From Alphaproteobacteria bacterium (lineage in GTDB: Bacteria > Pseudomonadota > Alphaproteobacteria > G02398745 > G023898745): a stretch of 64,000 bases of DNA. Both the position numbers and the translations under genes were made by a program. Of the stretch, positions 51,528 to 60,559 are shown piece after piece. The stretch covers positions 682,001-746,000 of the forward strand of contig CP060237.1 in the NCBI GenBank assembly GCA_023898745.1. The letters run 5' to 3'. Positions within the stretch are counted from its first letter, which is position 1. Each line of letters begins with the position of its first letter. The notes under the pieces are model-generated. The model worked only from the letters and a program-made list of their open reading frames with translations, made no database searches and was not told the DNA's origin.

Positions 51528-51554
51528 TTGACACTCTACATGTGTAATTATGAA
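51528..51554 (+). promoter_or_regulatory. Possible promoter of the barrel gene
   Basis: Consensus -35 TTGACA at 51528-51533 and a weaker -10 TATGAA at 51549-51554, spaced 15 bp. If used, the leader would be very short, beginning just at the AAGGAG ribosome-binding site. Confidence 0.38.
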
Positions 51555-51571
51555 TTTAAGGAGAGAAAAAT

Positions 51572-52522
51572 ATGTTATTATTCTTAGAAGCTGGATTTAC
51601 TGCTGGTGCTACATTTACTGGAGTAAACGCTCTAAATGTAATGTCAAAAGGATCTTCGCTTGTTGCGAAAGATAAAGGCAAAACAGGGAAAGAAGATGCT
51701 AAGGCGTATGCTGATGAAAAAGGTGAACCTACTGATGATATCAAAAAAGCGCAAACTGCTGGAGACAAGTTCGGTGGAGCAGCGCAATTAGACCTTGGTT
51801 GGTTCCACCCAATCAGCTCTAAAATTGGCGTTCATGCAGTTTTTTCTGTTGGTTCACACGCCTTTACTAAAGGCGCTATCAGAAGCAAGACTGACTACGT
51901 AAATGAAACTGACGCGAAAAAAAACAAGCTGGCTTTAGAAGCTGTTAATAAAGCGCTTCAAATGACTTTTGACAAGGATGGTAAAGTCTCAGCTGATTCT
52001 GATGATGTTAAGGCTGTGTTTGGAGATGTTAAGCCAGCGGCTGTGAAAACAGTTGTTGATGCGATCACGCTTGATAGTAATAAAATTAAAAAGGCTGAGT
52101 CGGGTACAAAAGCTAAATTAGAGGCTGCAAGAGATGCTTTGGATGATGTGTCTGGAGACAAAGAAATTGAAGCTGCTATTAACTATGACAAGAAGTCAGC
52201 TCCTGGTGTGTTCTTACAAGTTGCTGTTAAACCAACTTACATGGTGACTGATTCCATCGGTGTTCACGGTATCATTGGTGGTAAGCTTACAATGAGCAAT
52301 GACTCCATGATGGGAAGTACAAAAGCATTTCACATGCCAATCGGAGCAGGTGTATGTTTTGCTGTAGCTAAGAACTTCTACTTAAATGCAGAAGCAACTT
52401 ATCACGTTAACCTTAACAGTGAAGCAAAAGATGATGCGAAAGCTGAAGAAAAATCTAAGTCAAATCTTGGAAAGAACGTTTCCGGATTTAACGTTGCTGT
52501 AGGTGGTACTTACGCATTCTAA
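51572..52522 (+). CDS. Outer-membrane-type beta-barrel protein without a conventional signal peptide
   Basis: 316 residues. Barrel-like strands with turn motifs run from LEAGFTAGATFTGV through AAQLDLGWFHPI, IGVHAVFSVGSHAF, GVFLQVAVKPTYMV, FHMPIGAGVCFAVAKNFYLN and AEATYHVNL to the last strand GFNVAVGGTYAF, ending in Phe as outer-membrane barrels do. A long charged Lys/Asp/Ala insert (about 110-205) looks like an external loop. AAGGAG lies 8 nt before the ATG and an in-frame TAA (51557-51559) rules out a longer N-terminus. The protein therefore begins MLLFLEAGFTAG, with five hydrophobic residues instead of a signal peptide. Strong ribosome-binding site, TTGACA box and terminator suggest high expression. 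Confidence 0.8.
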   Translation: MLLFLEAGFTAGATFTGVNALNVMSKGSSLVAKDKGKTGKEDAKAYADEKGEPTDDIKKAQTAGDKFGGAAQLDLGWFHPISSKIGVHAVFSVGSHAFTKGAIRSKTDYVNETDAKKNKLALEAVNKALQMTFDKDGKVSADSDDVKAVFGDVKPAAVKTVVDAITLDSNKIKKAESGTKAKLEAARDALDDVSGDKEIEAAINYDKKSAPGVFLQVAVKPTYMVTDSIGVHGIIGGKLTMSNDSMMGSTKAFHMPIGAGVCFAVAKNFYLNAEATYHVNLNSEAKDDAKAEEKSKSNLGKNVSGFNVAVGGTYAF

Positions 52523-52568
52523 TGGCACTTTAGAGAGTTTTTCTCTAGGTTAATCCATTAAACCTTTT

Positions 52569-52613
52569 ATCCTCATCAAAAATTCTTCGGAGTTTTTGGT
52601 GGGGATTTTTTTT
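52569..52613 (+). terminator. Rho-independent terminator of the barrel gene
   Basis: A 17-bp stem (ATCCTCATCAAAAATTC pairing, with a few G-U pairs, to GAGTTTTTGGTGGGGAT), a TTCG tetraloop and a run of T. It lies about 46 bp after the stop. Confidence 0.88.
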
Positions 52614-52631
52614 ATTGTGGGGACGTAAGAT

Positions 52632-52944
52632 CGTCATCACGAATCTTGCGCAGCTCAGACGTCATCACGAGGCGCGTAGCTCTACACCGTCATACGAGAA
52701 GCGGGGCTCTACACCGTCGTCATCACGAGGAGCGCAGCGACGTGGTGATCCATTATGGATGGCCACACGCTCTTCGAGCGTTCGCAATGACGATACGCCA
52801 CGACCCCGTCATCACAACGCAATGACGCGGCATTCTCAGACGTCATCACGAACCTTGCGTAGCTCAAACGTCATCACGAACCTTGCGTAGCAAGGTGTGG
52901 TGATCCATGGATGGCCACAACCCCTTCGGGGCTTCGCCATGACG
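52632..52944. repeat. Left repeat cluster containing a long inverted-repeat arm (52682-52907)
   Basis: A mosaic of family A pieces: CGTCATCACGAATCTTG, CGTCATACGAGAAGC, a near-complete copy at 52727-52792, CGCAATGACGCGGCATT, and a copy ending TTCGCCATGACG at 52944. The 226 bp from 52682 to 52907 match the reverse complement of 53293-53514 with about six mismatches and one 3-bp gap. With the terminator it fills the 494-bp gap between the barrel gene and the small Cys-rich gene. Confidence 0.88.
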
Positions 52945-52982
52945 CCCACTAAGCCTTCCCTACAAAATCCCCAAAATTATGA

Positions 52983-52988
52983 TATAAT
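52983..52988 (+). promoter_or_regulatory. Extended -10 box of the Cys-rich gene
   Basis: TGATATAAT at 52980-52988, inside the spacer between the two inverted-repeat arms. No good -35. A start near 52995 would give a leader of about 22 nt to ATG 53017. Confidence 0.5.
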
Positions 52989-53016
52989 AGAACTAGGAAA
53001 TATCATACCCAAATCC

Positions 53017-53235
53017 ATGTATAAAAAGCATTTCAACAAACCGCACGTTTTAAACAAAAATGCATTTAGCAAAACATCCTACAAAGAAATCACCAAAGAT
53101 GAGTTTCTTAAATCTTCCGGAGCAGAATGTGCGCCACAGAAGTCTCTGGAGGATAAAACAACAGAGTGTAGCACCGATAATCAAACTTGCTGTCCTCAGC
53201 CATCTAAACGCATTTCACATATGTATTTGAAATAG
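53017..53235 (+). CDS. Small Cys-rich protein inside a long inverted repeat
   Basis: 72 residues, unknown: MYKKHFNKPHVLNKNAFSKT, then SYKEITKDEFLKSSGAECAP with four Cys (GAECAP, TTECST, QTCCPQ) and ending SHMYLK. The frame is open further upstream into the repeat cluster, but the extended -10 box at 52980-52988 and the change in composition favour ATG 53017. There is no clear ribosome-binding site. Both flanks are the arms of a 222-bp, about 97% identical inverted repeat, so gene and arms form an 833-bp unit (52682-53514). A Cys-rich small protein could bind metal; this is a guess. Confidence 0.5.
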   Translation: MYKKHFNKPHVLNKNAFSKTSYKEITKDEFLKSSGAECAPQKSLEDKTTECSTDNQTCCPQPSKRISHMYLK

Positions 53236-53248
53236 AAAGATTGCGAGA

Positions 53249-53560
53249 GTTCGTCATTGCGAGCGTTCGTTAGAACGCGTGGCAATCTATTGTGGATCAC
53301 CACACCTTGCTACGCAAGGTTCGTGATGACGTTTGAGCTACGCAAGGTTCGTGATGGCGTCTGAGAATGCCGCGTCATTGCGTCGTGATGACAGGGTCGT
53401 GGCGTATCGTCATTGCGAACGTTCGAAGAGCGTGTGGCCATCCATAATGGATCACCACGTCGCTGCGCTCCTCGTGATGACGGTGTAGAGCTCTGCTTCT
53501 CGTATGACGGTGTAGCTGCGCTCCTCGTGATGACGATGCAGCTGTGCGCCTCGTGATGAT
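53249..53560. repeat. Right repeat cluster containing the second inverted-repeat arm (53293-53514)
   Basis: Mirror image of 52632-52944: GGATCACCACACCTTGCTACGCAAGG, CGTCATTGCGTCGTGATGAC, CGTCATTGCGAACGTTCG and GTCGCTGCGCTCCTCGTGATGACGG, then two extra truncated ends up to 53560. It fills the 327-bp gap between the Cys-rich gene and the hslU stop. Confidence 0.88.
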
Positions 53561-53562
53561 AA

Positions 53563-54867
53563 CTATAGCATAAACCGTGCTAATTCTTGATTCTCAGGCA
53601 ATGACCCTAATTTCTCTTTCACATACGCTTCTGTGACCTCAATAACCTTATTCTTTTTCATCAACTCTTCGGGGTCAAAATATACTTCATCCAGGATTTT
53701 TTCCATAAGTGTATGCAGTCTACGTGCACCAATATTGGTGATTTCGTTGTGGGCTGCAGCATGTTCGCCAATAAAGTTGATTGCTTCATCTGTAAATTTC
53801 AACTTAAGACCTTCGGATGCGATCAGAGCTTCCGCTTGTGCAATTACGCTATTTTTTGGGAATTTAATGATTTGCAAAAGATCATCTTTGGAAAGGTGAT
53901 TCAATTCAACACGGATTGGGAAACGACCTTGAAGTTCAGGAATAAGGTCTGAAGGTTTTGCGGTATGAAATGCACCCGCTGCAATAAACAAAATATGATC
54001 TGTACGAATAGCACCATATTTTGTGGAAATGGATGTTCCTTCAACAATTGGCAATAAATCTCTTTGCACGCCTTCACGACTCACGTCACTTTGCTTGTGG
54101 GTTACATTGCTGCTTGTGCAAATCTTATCGATTTCATCGATAAATACGATACCACTTTTTTCCACAGCTTGTTTGGCTTGCGCAACAACTTCAGATTCAT
54201 TAACATAACGATCTGCTTCTTTTTCTGTGTAATATTCAAGAGCTTTTTGAAGAGGCATATTAGTTTGAGAAGTTTTTTCTGTATCTAAATCTTTAAAAAA
54301 GTTTTGAAAGCTAACTAGATCACCCACAACAAAATCTTTAGATTCGGAAATTTCAATTGTTTCGCTATCCATCTCACCGTTTTTAATCATACGAATTAAC
54401 TCTTCATCTGTTTGAGAGGCGTATTCTTTTCTCTTTTTTAAGATAGCTGCAAGTTGCTTTAATGCAATGCGTTGCGCTAAAACAATGTATTTTTGACGCA
54501 TTTTACGACGTGTGATTGTTAAAGCTTCTTCCATAAGATCACGGATGATTTGCTCAACATCGCGCCCAACATAACCAATTTCTGTGAATTTTGTTGCTTC
54601 AATTTTAATGAATGGCGCATCTATCATTTTCGCCAAACGGCGCGCGATTTCTGTTTTTCCTACACCAGTAGGGCCAACCATTAGAATATTCTTTGGGATG
54701 ATATCATCTCTTAAATTTTCGTATTCAGGGGTTAAATTTAATCTACGCCAGCGATTGCGAAGGGCAATAGCAACAGATTTTTTTGCATTATCTTGGCCAA
54801 TGATATATTGATCGAGATATTTCACAATCTCTTTAGGTGTCATGTTCGTTTCAAGCGTATCACTCAT
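53563..54867 (-). CDS. hslU: ATPase subunit of the HslVU (ClpYQ) protease
   Basis: 434 residues, standard HslU. It is the hexameric AAA+ unfoldase that feeds HslV. Walker A MVGPTGVGKTEIARRL, the pore loop EIGYVGRDVEQIIRDL, Walker B GIVFIDEIDKIC, the I-domain (about 110-230), ELQGRFPIRVELNHL, and the C-terminal tail ELARFML that activates HslV are present. The N-terminal LETNMTPKEIVKYLDQYIIG is typical. It is 28 bp downstream of hslV. Its stop lies 2 bp from the repeat cluster. Confidence 0.97.
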   Translation of the reverse strand: MSDTLETNMTPKEIVKYLDQYIIGQDNAKKSVAIALRNRWRRLNLTPEYENLRDDIIPKNILMVGPTGVGKTEIARRLAKMIDAPFIKIEATKFTEIGYVGRDVEQIIRDLMEEALTITRRKMRQKYIVLAQRIALKQLAAILKKRKEYASQTDEELIRMIKNGEMDSETIEISESKDFVVGDLVSFQNFFKDLDTEKTSQTNMPLQKALEYYTEKEADRYVNESEVVAQAKQAVEKSGIVFIDEIDKICTSSNVTHKQSDVSREGVQRDLLPIVEGTSISTKYGAIRTDHILFIAAGAFHTAKPSDLIPELQGRFPIRVELNHLSKDDLLQIIKFPKNSVIAQAEALIASEGLKLKFTDEAINFIGEHAAAHNEITNIGARRLHTLMEKILDEVYFDPEELMKKNKVIEVTEAYVKEKLGSLPENQELARFML

Positions 54868-54895
54868 TGTTTTTATTCCTCTTCAATAGTATAAA

Positions 54896-55486
54896 TTATA
54901 ATTTTTCTACGCGGACTTTCGTGTTTGTATGGATACAGATTTCGCCAGCAATAATTAATGACTCGTGTGCAATTTTTTCAACAGGCAAATCGGTAAATTC
55001 TGTTAAGGCTCTTGCTGCAGATAGAGCAAATGCGCCACCTGAACCGATAGCAGACACTTCTGTTGTTTTTCCTTTTTCTGTAGCAAAGTTTTCTGGGCGA
55101 ATTGCATTACCCATACCATCCATAATGAACGTATCTTTTTTATCAGCAACGATCATCATAGCTTGTTTTTTTGAATGCGCATCTTGTCTGAATTTTTTGG
55201 ACAACTGTACAACAATTTTCTCTAGATCATATGACTCAATATTTTCGCGAATATAAGCCTCAAGCTCTTCATAAAGAAAAATCGCATCACATGTAGATCC
55301 CGCAAAACCTAATAATACTTTAATCATCTGATTTTTTTTGTTCTTGACAGAAATCACTCTGAGTTTGTTCGCAGAATTTTTCATGATTTGTTCGCCAAGT
55401 GTAATCTGACCGTCGCAAGCGATTGCAACTTTGTTGTTGCGTCGCACGCAAACAATTGTTGTACCATCCCAAATTTTTTCTGTCAT
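54896..55486 (-). CDS. hslV: Proteasome-like peptidase HslV
   Basis: 196 residues, slightly longer than average HslV. The N-terminal nucleophile Thr is in WDGTTIVCVRR, so the eight-residue propeptide MTEKIWDG must be removed first, as in other alphaproteobacteria. Other matches are ACDGQITLGEQIMK (family usual AGDGQ, here Cys for Gly), LLGFAGSTCDAIFLYEELE, and AIGSGGAFALSAARAL. It is the first gene of hslVU. Confidence 0.97.
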   Translation of the reverse strand: MTEKIWDGTTIVCVRRNNKVAIACDGQITLGEQIMKNSANKLRVISVKNKKNQMIKVLLGFAGSTCDAIFLYEELEAYIRENIESYDLEKIVVQLSKKFRQDAHSKKQAMMIVADKKDTFIMDGMGNAIRPENFATEKGKTTEVSAIGSGGAFALSAARALTEFTDLPVEKIAHESLIIAGEICIHTNTKVRVEKL

Positions 55487-55646
55487 AGATTATATATATT
55501 AGTTTTCGTTACTAATATTATATTACAAAATGGGCTAAATTGTAAGGATTTTGTTTAAAAAAATAGCGCTTTTATATAAAAAATAAATTATTTTTTTGTT
55601 TTGAAGTCCTTGACTCGCCTGATTCTCGGGATTTTCTTGATGAAGA

Positions 55647-58600
55647 TTAGTCTTGTGTGGGGGTTGTTCGGGGTGTTCTTTGATTTAAGGGGACTTTTGT
55701 GTTTGGTATGGAAAGTTTTATTTTTTTATTTTTAAAATGCGTCGTTAATTCTGTATGAGTTGGCCCCTCATTTTCAATTGTAGGGAGTAGAGCATTTATT
55801 TCATCAATAGAGCTTTCAACTGTAAATGGTAGTTGGTCAATTTCATCTTTTGCAAGCATCACATCATTTACGAATAATGTATCTTTACTTTTTTGCACAT
55901 CAACAATTAAGATATTTTTTTCTTTTAAAAGTGGACGGAAGAGCTCAAGTTTTTCTTTGAATACCAAGACTTCAAAGGTTTTCTTATAGGCCAAAAGTTC
56001 AACAAAAGCATATTTATTGCCCTTCTGAGAAACGCGTTCAAACACATTTTTTACAACACCTAGTTTCCGTGTATCAGATAGTCCTAAGTAATCTAAAAAA
56101 GGCTCATAAGGTGATAATGGGTGGTCACTTAAATAAAAGCCTAAAACAGACTCTTCTTTATCAAGGCGTTCTTCAAGCGTATAATCTGGGGTTGTATTTT
56201 TTAAGAACTCTATGTTCTGGGTTGTAATCTCATCACTAAAAAGTGTTTGCTGGGTAGATTTTTTATCCGCTTGCACAGAATCTGCCCATCCCAAAAGCTT
56301 TTCAACATTGTCGAAAATCTCTTTTCTGTTTGAATGCAACACATCAAATGCACCTGAAAGGGCTAGACTTTGAAATTGTCTCTTATTGAGATCTGACTTT
56401 GGAATACGTGTTAAAAAGTCCGCCAGACTCTTAAAGGGACCGTTCTTAGAGCGTTCATGGATGATTTTTTCAATAAATGCCTCTCCTACATTTTTTATGG
56501 CTTTTAATCCATAGCGCACACTTTTTGCTTGCGCAGTGAATTCGTCAAATGAATTATTCACACAAGGTGGTTTTAATGCAATTTGAAAAGCTGTAAATTC
56601 AGAGAAATGACTCTTTAATTTATCTGTATTATCACCATCCAGTGTCATAAGAGATGCGATAAACTCTTCCGGATAGTTGGCTTTTAAATAAGCAGTTTGA
56701 TACGCAATAAGAGCGTAGGGCGCAGAGTGTGACTTGTTAAATCCATAACTTGCGAATTTCGCCATCAAAGCAAATATTTGCGTGGCTGTATCCTCAGGAA
56801 TTCCATTTGCTATAGCGCCCTCAATAAAGATCTTCTCTTGTTTTTCCATTTCTGAGAGAATTTTTTTACCCATTGCGCGTCTCAAAAGATCCGCTTCTCC
56901 CAAAGAGTAGTTTGCAAGTTTTTGCGCGATATGCATGACTTGCTCTTGGTAGACCATGACACCATATGTTTCTTTTAATATCGGCTCTAGTGAAGGATGA
57001 AGGTATGTAATTTCTTGTGTTCCATGTTTTCTCTCAAGATAATTTGGAATATCATCCATAGGTCCTGGGCGATATAAGGCCACAAGTGCTATCAGGTCCT
57101 CAAAGCGGTCTGGTTTTAATTTAGACAGTACATCACGCATACCATGAGATTCCAGCTGGAATATTCCCCCAACTTTTTGTGGTTGCGCAAGAAGCTCAAA
57201 TGTTTTGCGGTCATCAATTGGAATATCATTAATATTAATACCAACCTTATCGCAACAATGCTGAATAACTGTAAGTGTTTTAAGGCCTAAGAAGTCAAAC
57301 TTTACCAGTCCTGCAAGTTCAGCATATTTCATACTGAACTGTGTTGCTGGCATCGTTGTATCTTCTTCTTGATAGAGGGGGGTAATACTTGAAAGGCTTT
57401 TTCCACCAATCACAATGCCGGCAGCATGTGTGGATACGTGACGATATAAACCTTCAAGCTGCATGCCAATTTTGAAAATATGCTTAAGTTGCTCATCCCC
57501 TTCAACACGCTCTTTGAGTTTTTCATCTTGCTCCAAAGCTTCTTCTAAAGTTGTGAAGTTCGGAATCATCTTGCAGATTTCATCAGTGCGTATATAAGAC
57601 ATTTGTAAAACACGCGTAACATCCCTTAACACACCTTTTGCTTGCAATGATCCAAAGGTGCATATTTGTGCTACTTTATCTGTGCCATATTTGTCTTTTA
57701 CATACTCAATAACTTCATCGCGCCGATATTGACAAAAGTCCACATCGAAGTCAGGCAAAGATACGCGCTCAGGATTTAGGAAGCGCTCAAAGAGCAAGTT
57801 ATATTTGATGGGATCTACGTTTGTAATTGTTAGTGCCCATGCCACAACAGATCCAGCTCCAGAGCCGCGACCAGGTCCAACAGGGATATTTTGACTCTTA
57901 GCCCACTTAATAAAGTCAGATACAATCAGAAAGTATCCAGGGAAACCCATTTTGTTGATAATACCTAACTCAGTTTCCAATCTTTCAAAGTATGGCGTTT
58001 GACCTTCTTCGCTCATGCCTTCTAAGCGCTTTTTTAAACCTTCATATGCTTGCTTCTTAAGATACTCTTCCTCCGATGTTTCTGTCTGGTAAGGTGGTAA
58101 CATAGGTTCATTTGATTTCAGCAAAAATTGACAGCGTTGCGCAATAATCACTGTATTCTCAAGAGCTTCCGGGATGTCTTGAAATGCATGTTCCATTTCA
58201 TCAGTAGATTTAAAATAATGATGCGGTGTAACTCTGGGTCTATCATCTTCTATCAAATATCGCCCTTCGCCAATACATAGTAAGGCGTCGTGCGCATCAT
58301 AATCTTCAGGCGCTCCAAAAAATACCTCATTGATCGCTACAAGAGGGATATTGTGTTCATACGCAAGATCAACACGCTCATCTTCATCGACCGCATTTTT
58401 GCCATATCTGGAAATGCTTATATAGAAACGATTTTCGAATGTGTCTTTTAATGAAATGGTTTTAGGGCAGCCAATGGCAATCAATCCTTCGTGATGTTCT
58501 TTTAAGATATCTTCGGGTATGATTTTATAAGATTCCTCGGATAAGTAAGAGTCAGATACAAGTTTCATCAAGTTTTGATAACCTGTTTCTGAGGTGCATA

Positions 58601-58850
58601 ACAATATAAGTGTGCGATCGTGATCTAGGAAGATTTTGCAACCAATGATAGCTTGGATATTTTCTTTCATACATGCTAAAGAAAACTCAAGTGCGCCAAA
58701 AAGGTTATGTGTATCTGTAAGCGCAACAGCAGGCATCCCTTTGTTTTTACAGGTTTTGACAATCTTAGGGATAGAAATTGCACCTTCGCACAGGGAGTAG
58801 GGCGTGTGCACATTTAAATGAACAAACTGTTTTTTTATGTTTTGTGTCAT
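55647..58850 (-). CDS. dnaE: DNA polymerase III alpha subunit
   Basis: 1067 residues, shorter than E. coli DnaE (1160) but with all domains. PHP domain: HLNVHTPYSLCEGA, ALTDTHNLFGALEF. Polymerase: PVGPGRGSGAGSVVAWAL, and the catalytic acidic cluster LPDFDVDFCQYRRDEV, with the third Asp expected near GLVKFDFLGLKTL. Then the fingers and beta-binding region (AMGKKILSEMEKQ; FNKSHSAPYALIAYQTAYLK). An OB domain near 900-1000 closes the protein. The C-terminal tau-binding region seems trimmed and ends in a Thr/Pro-rich tail. A family B repeat and tRNA-Thr lie upstream. The 160-bp gap to hslV shows no feature. Confidence 0.97.
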   Translation of the reverse strand: MTQNIKKQFVHLNVHTPYSLCEGAISIPKIVKTCKNKGMPAVALTDTHNLFGALEFSLACMKENIQAIIGCKIFLDHDRTLILLCTSETGYQNLMKLVSDSYLSEESYKIIPEDILKEHHEGLIAIGCPKTISLKDTFENRFYISISRYGKNAVDEDERVDLAYEHNIPLVAINEVFFGAPEDYDAHDALLCIGEGRYLIEDDRPRVTPHHYFKSTDEMEHAFQDIPEALENTVIIAQRCQFLLKSNEPMLPPYQTETSEEEYLKKQAYEGLKKRLEGMSEEGQTPYFERLETELGIINKMGFPGYFLIVSDFIKWAKSQNIPVGPGRGSGAGSVVAWALTITNVDPIKYNLLFERFLNPERVSLPDFDVDFCQYRRDEVIEYVKDKYGTDKVAQICTFGSLQAKGVLRDVTRVLQMSYIRTDEICKMIPNFTTLEEALEQDEKLKERVEGDEQLKHIFKIGMQLEGLYRHVSTHAAGIVIGGKSLSSITPLYQEEDTTMPATQFSMKYAELAGLVKFDFLGLKTLTVIQHCCDKVGININDIPIDDRKTFELLAQPQKVGGIFQLESHGMRDVLSKLKPDRFEDLIALVALYRPGPMDDIPNYLERKHGTQEITYLHPSLEPILKETYGVMVYQEQVMHIAQKLANYSLGEADLLRRAMGKKILSEMEKQEKIFIEGAIANGIPEDTATQIFALMAKFASYGFNKSHSAPYALIAYQTAYLKANYPEEFIASLMTLDGDNTDKLKSHFSEFTAFQIALKPPCVNNSFDEFTAQAKSVRYGLKAIKNVGEAFIEKIIHERSKNGPFKSLADFLTRIPKSDLNKRQFQSLALSGAFDVLHSNRKEIFDNVEKLLGWADSVQADKKSTQQTLFSDEITTQNIEFLKNTTPDYTLEERLDKEESVLGFYLSDHPLSPYEPFLDYLGLSDTRKLGVVKNVFERVSQKGNKYAFVELLAYKKTFEVLVFKEKLELFRPLLKEKNILIVDVQKSKDTLFVNDVMLAKDEIDQLPFTVESSIDEINALLPTIENEGPTHTELTTHFKNKKIKLSIPNTKVPLNQRTPRTTPTQD

Positions 58851-58863
58851 ACCCGCTTTCCTT

Positions 58864-58913
58864 CGTCATCCTGAGAGTTAAGGGAGCTTCCTGTAGTTTC
58901 GCTCAGGATGACG
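58864..58913. repeat. Family B palindromic repeat
   Basis: CGTCATCCTGAGAGTTAAGG ... TTTCGCTCAGGATGACG, 50 bp, the shortest family B copy, between tRNA-Thr and dnaE. Confidence 0.8.
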
Positions 58914-58924
58914 TTTAGATTAAC

Positions 58925-58999
<75 letters not shown>

Positions 59000-59030
59000 C
59001 TCACCTTATGATAGCACAATTAGGTTTAAT

Positions 59031-60494
59031 CTATAAAAGAGCATTCCACCCAGGTAAGTCGCATAAGTTAAAACCCTTTGACGTGCGAGTATTTTCATAT
59101 TCTTCTTCGGTTGTCGTCTCTCTTAAGAGTTTTAAGTATTTTAAGTTTTTTGTCTCAGCGTATCTTTTAAGTAGATCGCTTTGAATATGAAATTTTGCAA
59201 CTTTTTTACCATAGTCGCAATTTTGTTTTACAAAAGGGCATACAACTTCTTTCCAGAAATCCAAGTGCCGCTGGGTGACATTGTGGATTCGTCCAATATC
59301 CTGAGCGATTTCAGGAGCGGCTGTAAAGCCTTTTTGCTGGGCAAAGCTTTGAAAATTTTGAACGGCTTTTTCAAACTGATCTCTGTATTTACAAATTGCT
59401 TTTTTATCATCTTCAAATCGCGCTCTTGATATTAACCCTTCAAAAAAACTCTCTTGACTAATCATAGGAGGGAAGGTTGTAAATTTAGATTTTGCGGGAG
59501 TGTGATACACTGGAAATATATATTTTTCTAATGCAAATGCCTCTTCAAAGGCTTTATCTCCTGCACAAACCATTGCTGTAGAGAGGCGTTGAAGGTTTTC
59601 CCAAGTAGTTTGGTTTATATAAGCATTTGTTTTTATTATTGTAATTTCAGTGTCTTCTTCATGACTTTCGCTGGTAATGCTAGGATCTTTAATAAATAAA
59701 ATAATTCTCTTATTTTTAAAAGCTTCTGAGCCTTTTAAAACATTAATTAAGTGCTTTATAAAGCTTTCGTCAAAACCATATGAAGTGGCAGCGAATATAA
59801 AGGCTATATTTAATAACATTTTTTTAATTTCTAAAATATTTTTTGATGAGAAGATTTTTTGCTTCCATATATCCTCTACAAGGTCAATTGTTACCTCTTG
59901 CTCTTGGAGGGAGGGGGTATCTAAAAATATCCCTTGATTTAAAGTTCCAAGGCTCGAATCGGAAAAACCTAAATCTCTTGCCAATAAATGCGGCACTTGT
60001 CCGAAAGAAGATTTTATACCCACTTTAGAACATATAGTGCTTGCGCCTATTTCTCTGTGAAATACATCAAATGCATCAGAATTATAAGGGCCATTGTGGG
60101 ACACAAGATGAGAAACACTTTGATGAATGGGGATTTGCTCACTGACAGTATCGAACAAAATTTGACTTTCAATTTCTGCAAAAAATTCTTTTAATTTTGA
60201 GTTTACTAATCTGTCTTTAAATATTGAGGCTCTCACTTTCATTCGATCAATTATTTCTGTTTCTCCATAATCATCATATTTGCCCACAAAGAAAAATTTA
60301 CATTTTTGAAATAAGTTTGGAGCTAAGGTATGTTTTAAGTGATAAATCATATCGACACCGTGATAAAAATCTCCCCATCCATCAGCAAGAGAAATCACGT
60401 AATAATGAGGAATTACAAATTCATCTCGAGAAAGTTCCATTTGAATTACATCAAGGGGTTGAGATGTGTGTAAGATCAAAAATAAAGATATCAT
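59031..60494 (-). CDS. Lineage-specific protein, possibly glycosyltransferase-like
   Basis: 487 residues, not assigned. The start MISLFLILHTSQPLDV is hydrophobic and short; an in-frame TAA 6 nt upstream of the ATG fixes it. YYVISLADGWGDFYHGVDMI at about 31-50 could be a GT-B-type donor loop. LQRLSTAMVCAGDKAFEEAF at about 303 resembles the GT-B C-terminal pattern in which a 'GDxxFxEA' stretch binds the nucleotide. Both are weak matches. The C-terminal 150 residues are helical and charged. It is followed by tRNA-Thr on the same strand. Confidence 0.55.
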   Translation of the reverse strand: MISLFLILHTSQPLDVIQMELSRDEFVIPHYYVISLADGWGDFYHGVDMIYHLKHTLAPNLFQKCKFFFVGKYDDYGETEIIDRMKVRASIFKDRLVNSKLKEFFAEIESQILFDTVSEQIPIHQSVSHLVSHNGPYNSDAFDVFHREIGASTICSKVGIKSSFGQVPHLLARDLGFSDSSLGTLNQGIFLDTPSLQEQEVTIDLVEDIWKQKIFSSKNILEIKKMLLNIAFIFAATSYGFDESFIKHLINVLKGSEAFKNKRIILFIKDPSITSESHEEDTEITIIKTNAYINQTTWENLQRLSTAMVCAGDKAFEEAFALEKYIFPVYHTPAKSKFTTFPPMISQESFFEGLISRARFEDDKKAICKYRDQFEKAVQNFQSFAQQKGFTAAPEIAQDIGRIHNVTQRHLDFWKEVVCPFVKQNCDYGKKVAKFHIQSDLLKRYAETKNLKYLKLLRETTTEEEYENTRTSKGFNLCDLPGWNALL

Positions 60495-60559
60495 TCGATT
60501 TTATTTAATAGTAGCTTTTACTAGATGAGCGTAGACCCTACGTGATAAAATTTCAAGGG

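Noticed and set aside
52615..52890. 91-codon plus-strand frame through the left repeat cluster
   Set aside because: It lies wholly within repeats after a strong terminator and has low-complexity Arg/Ser translation.
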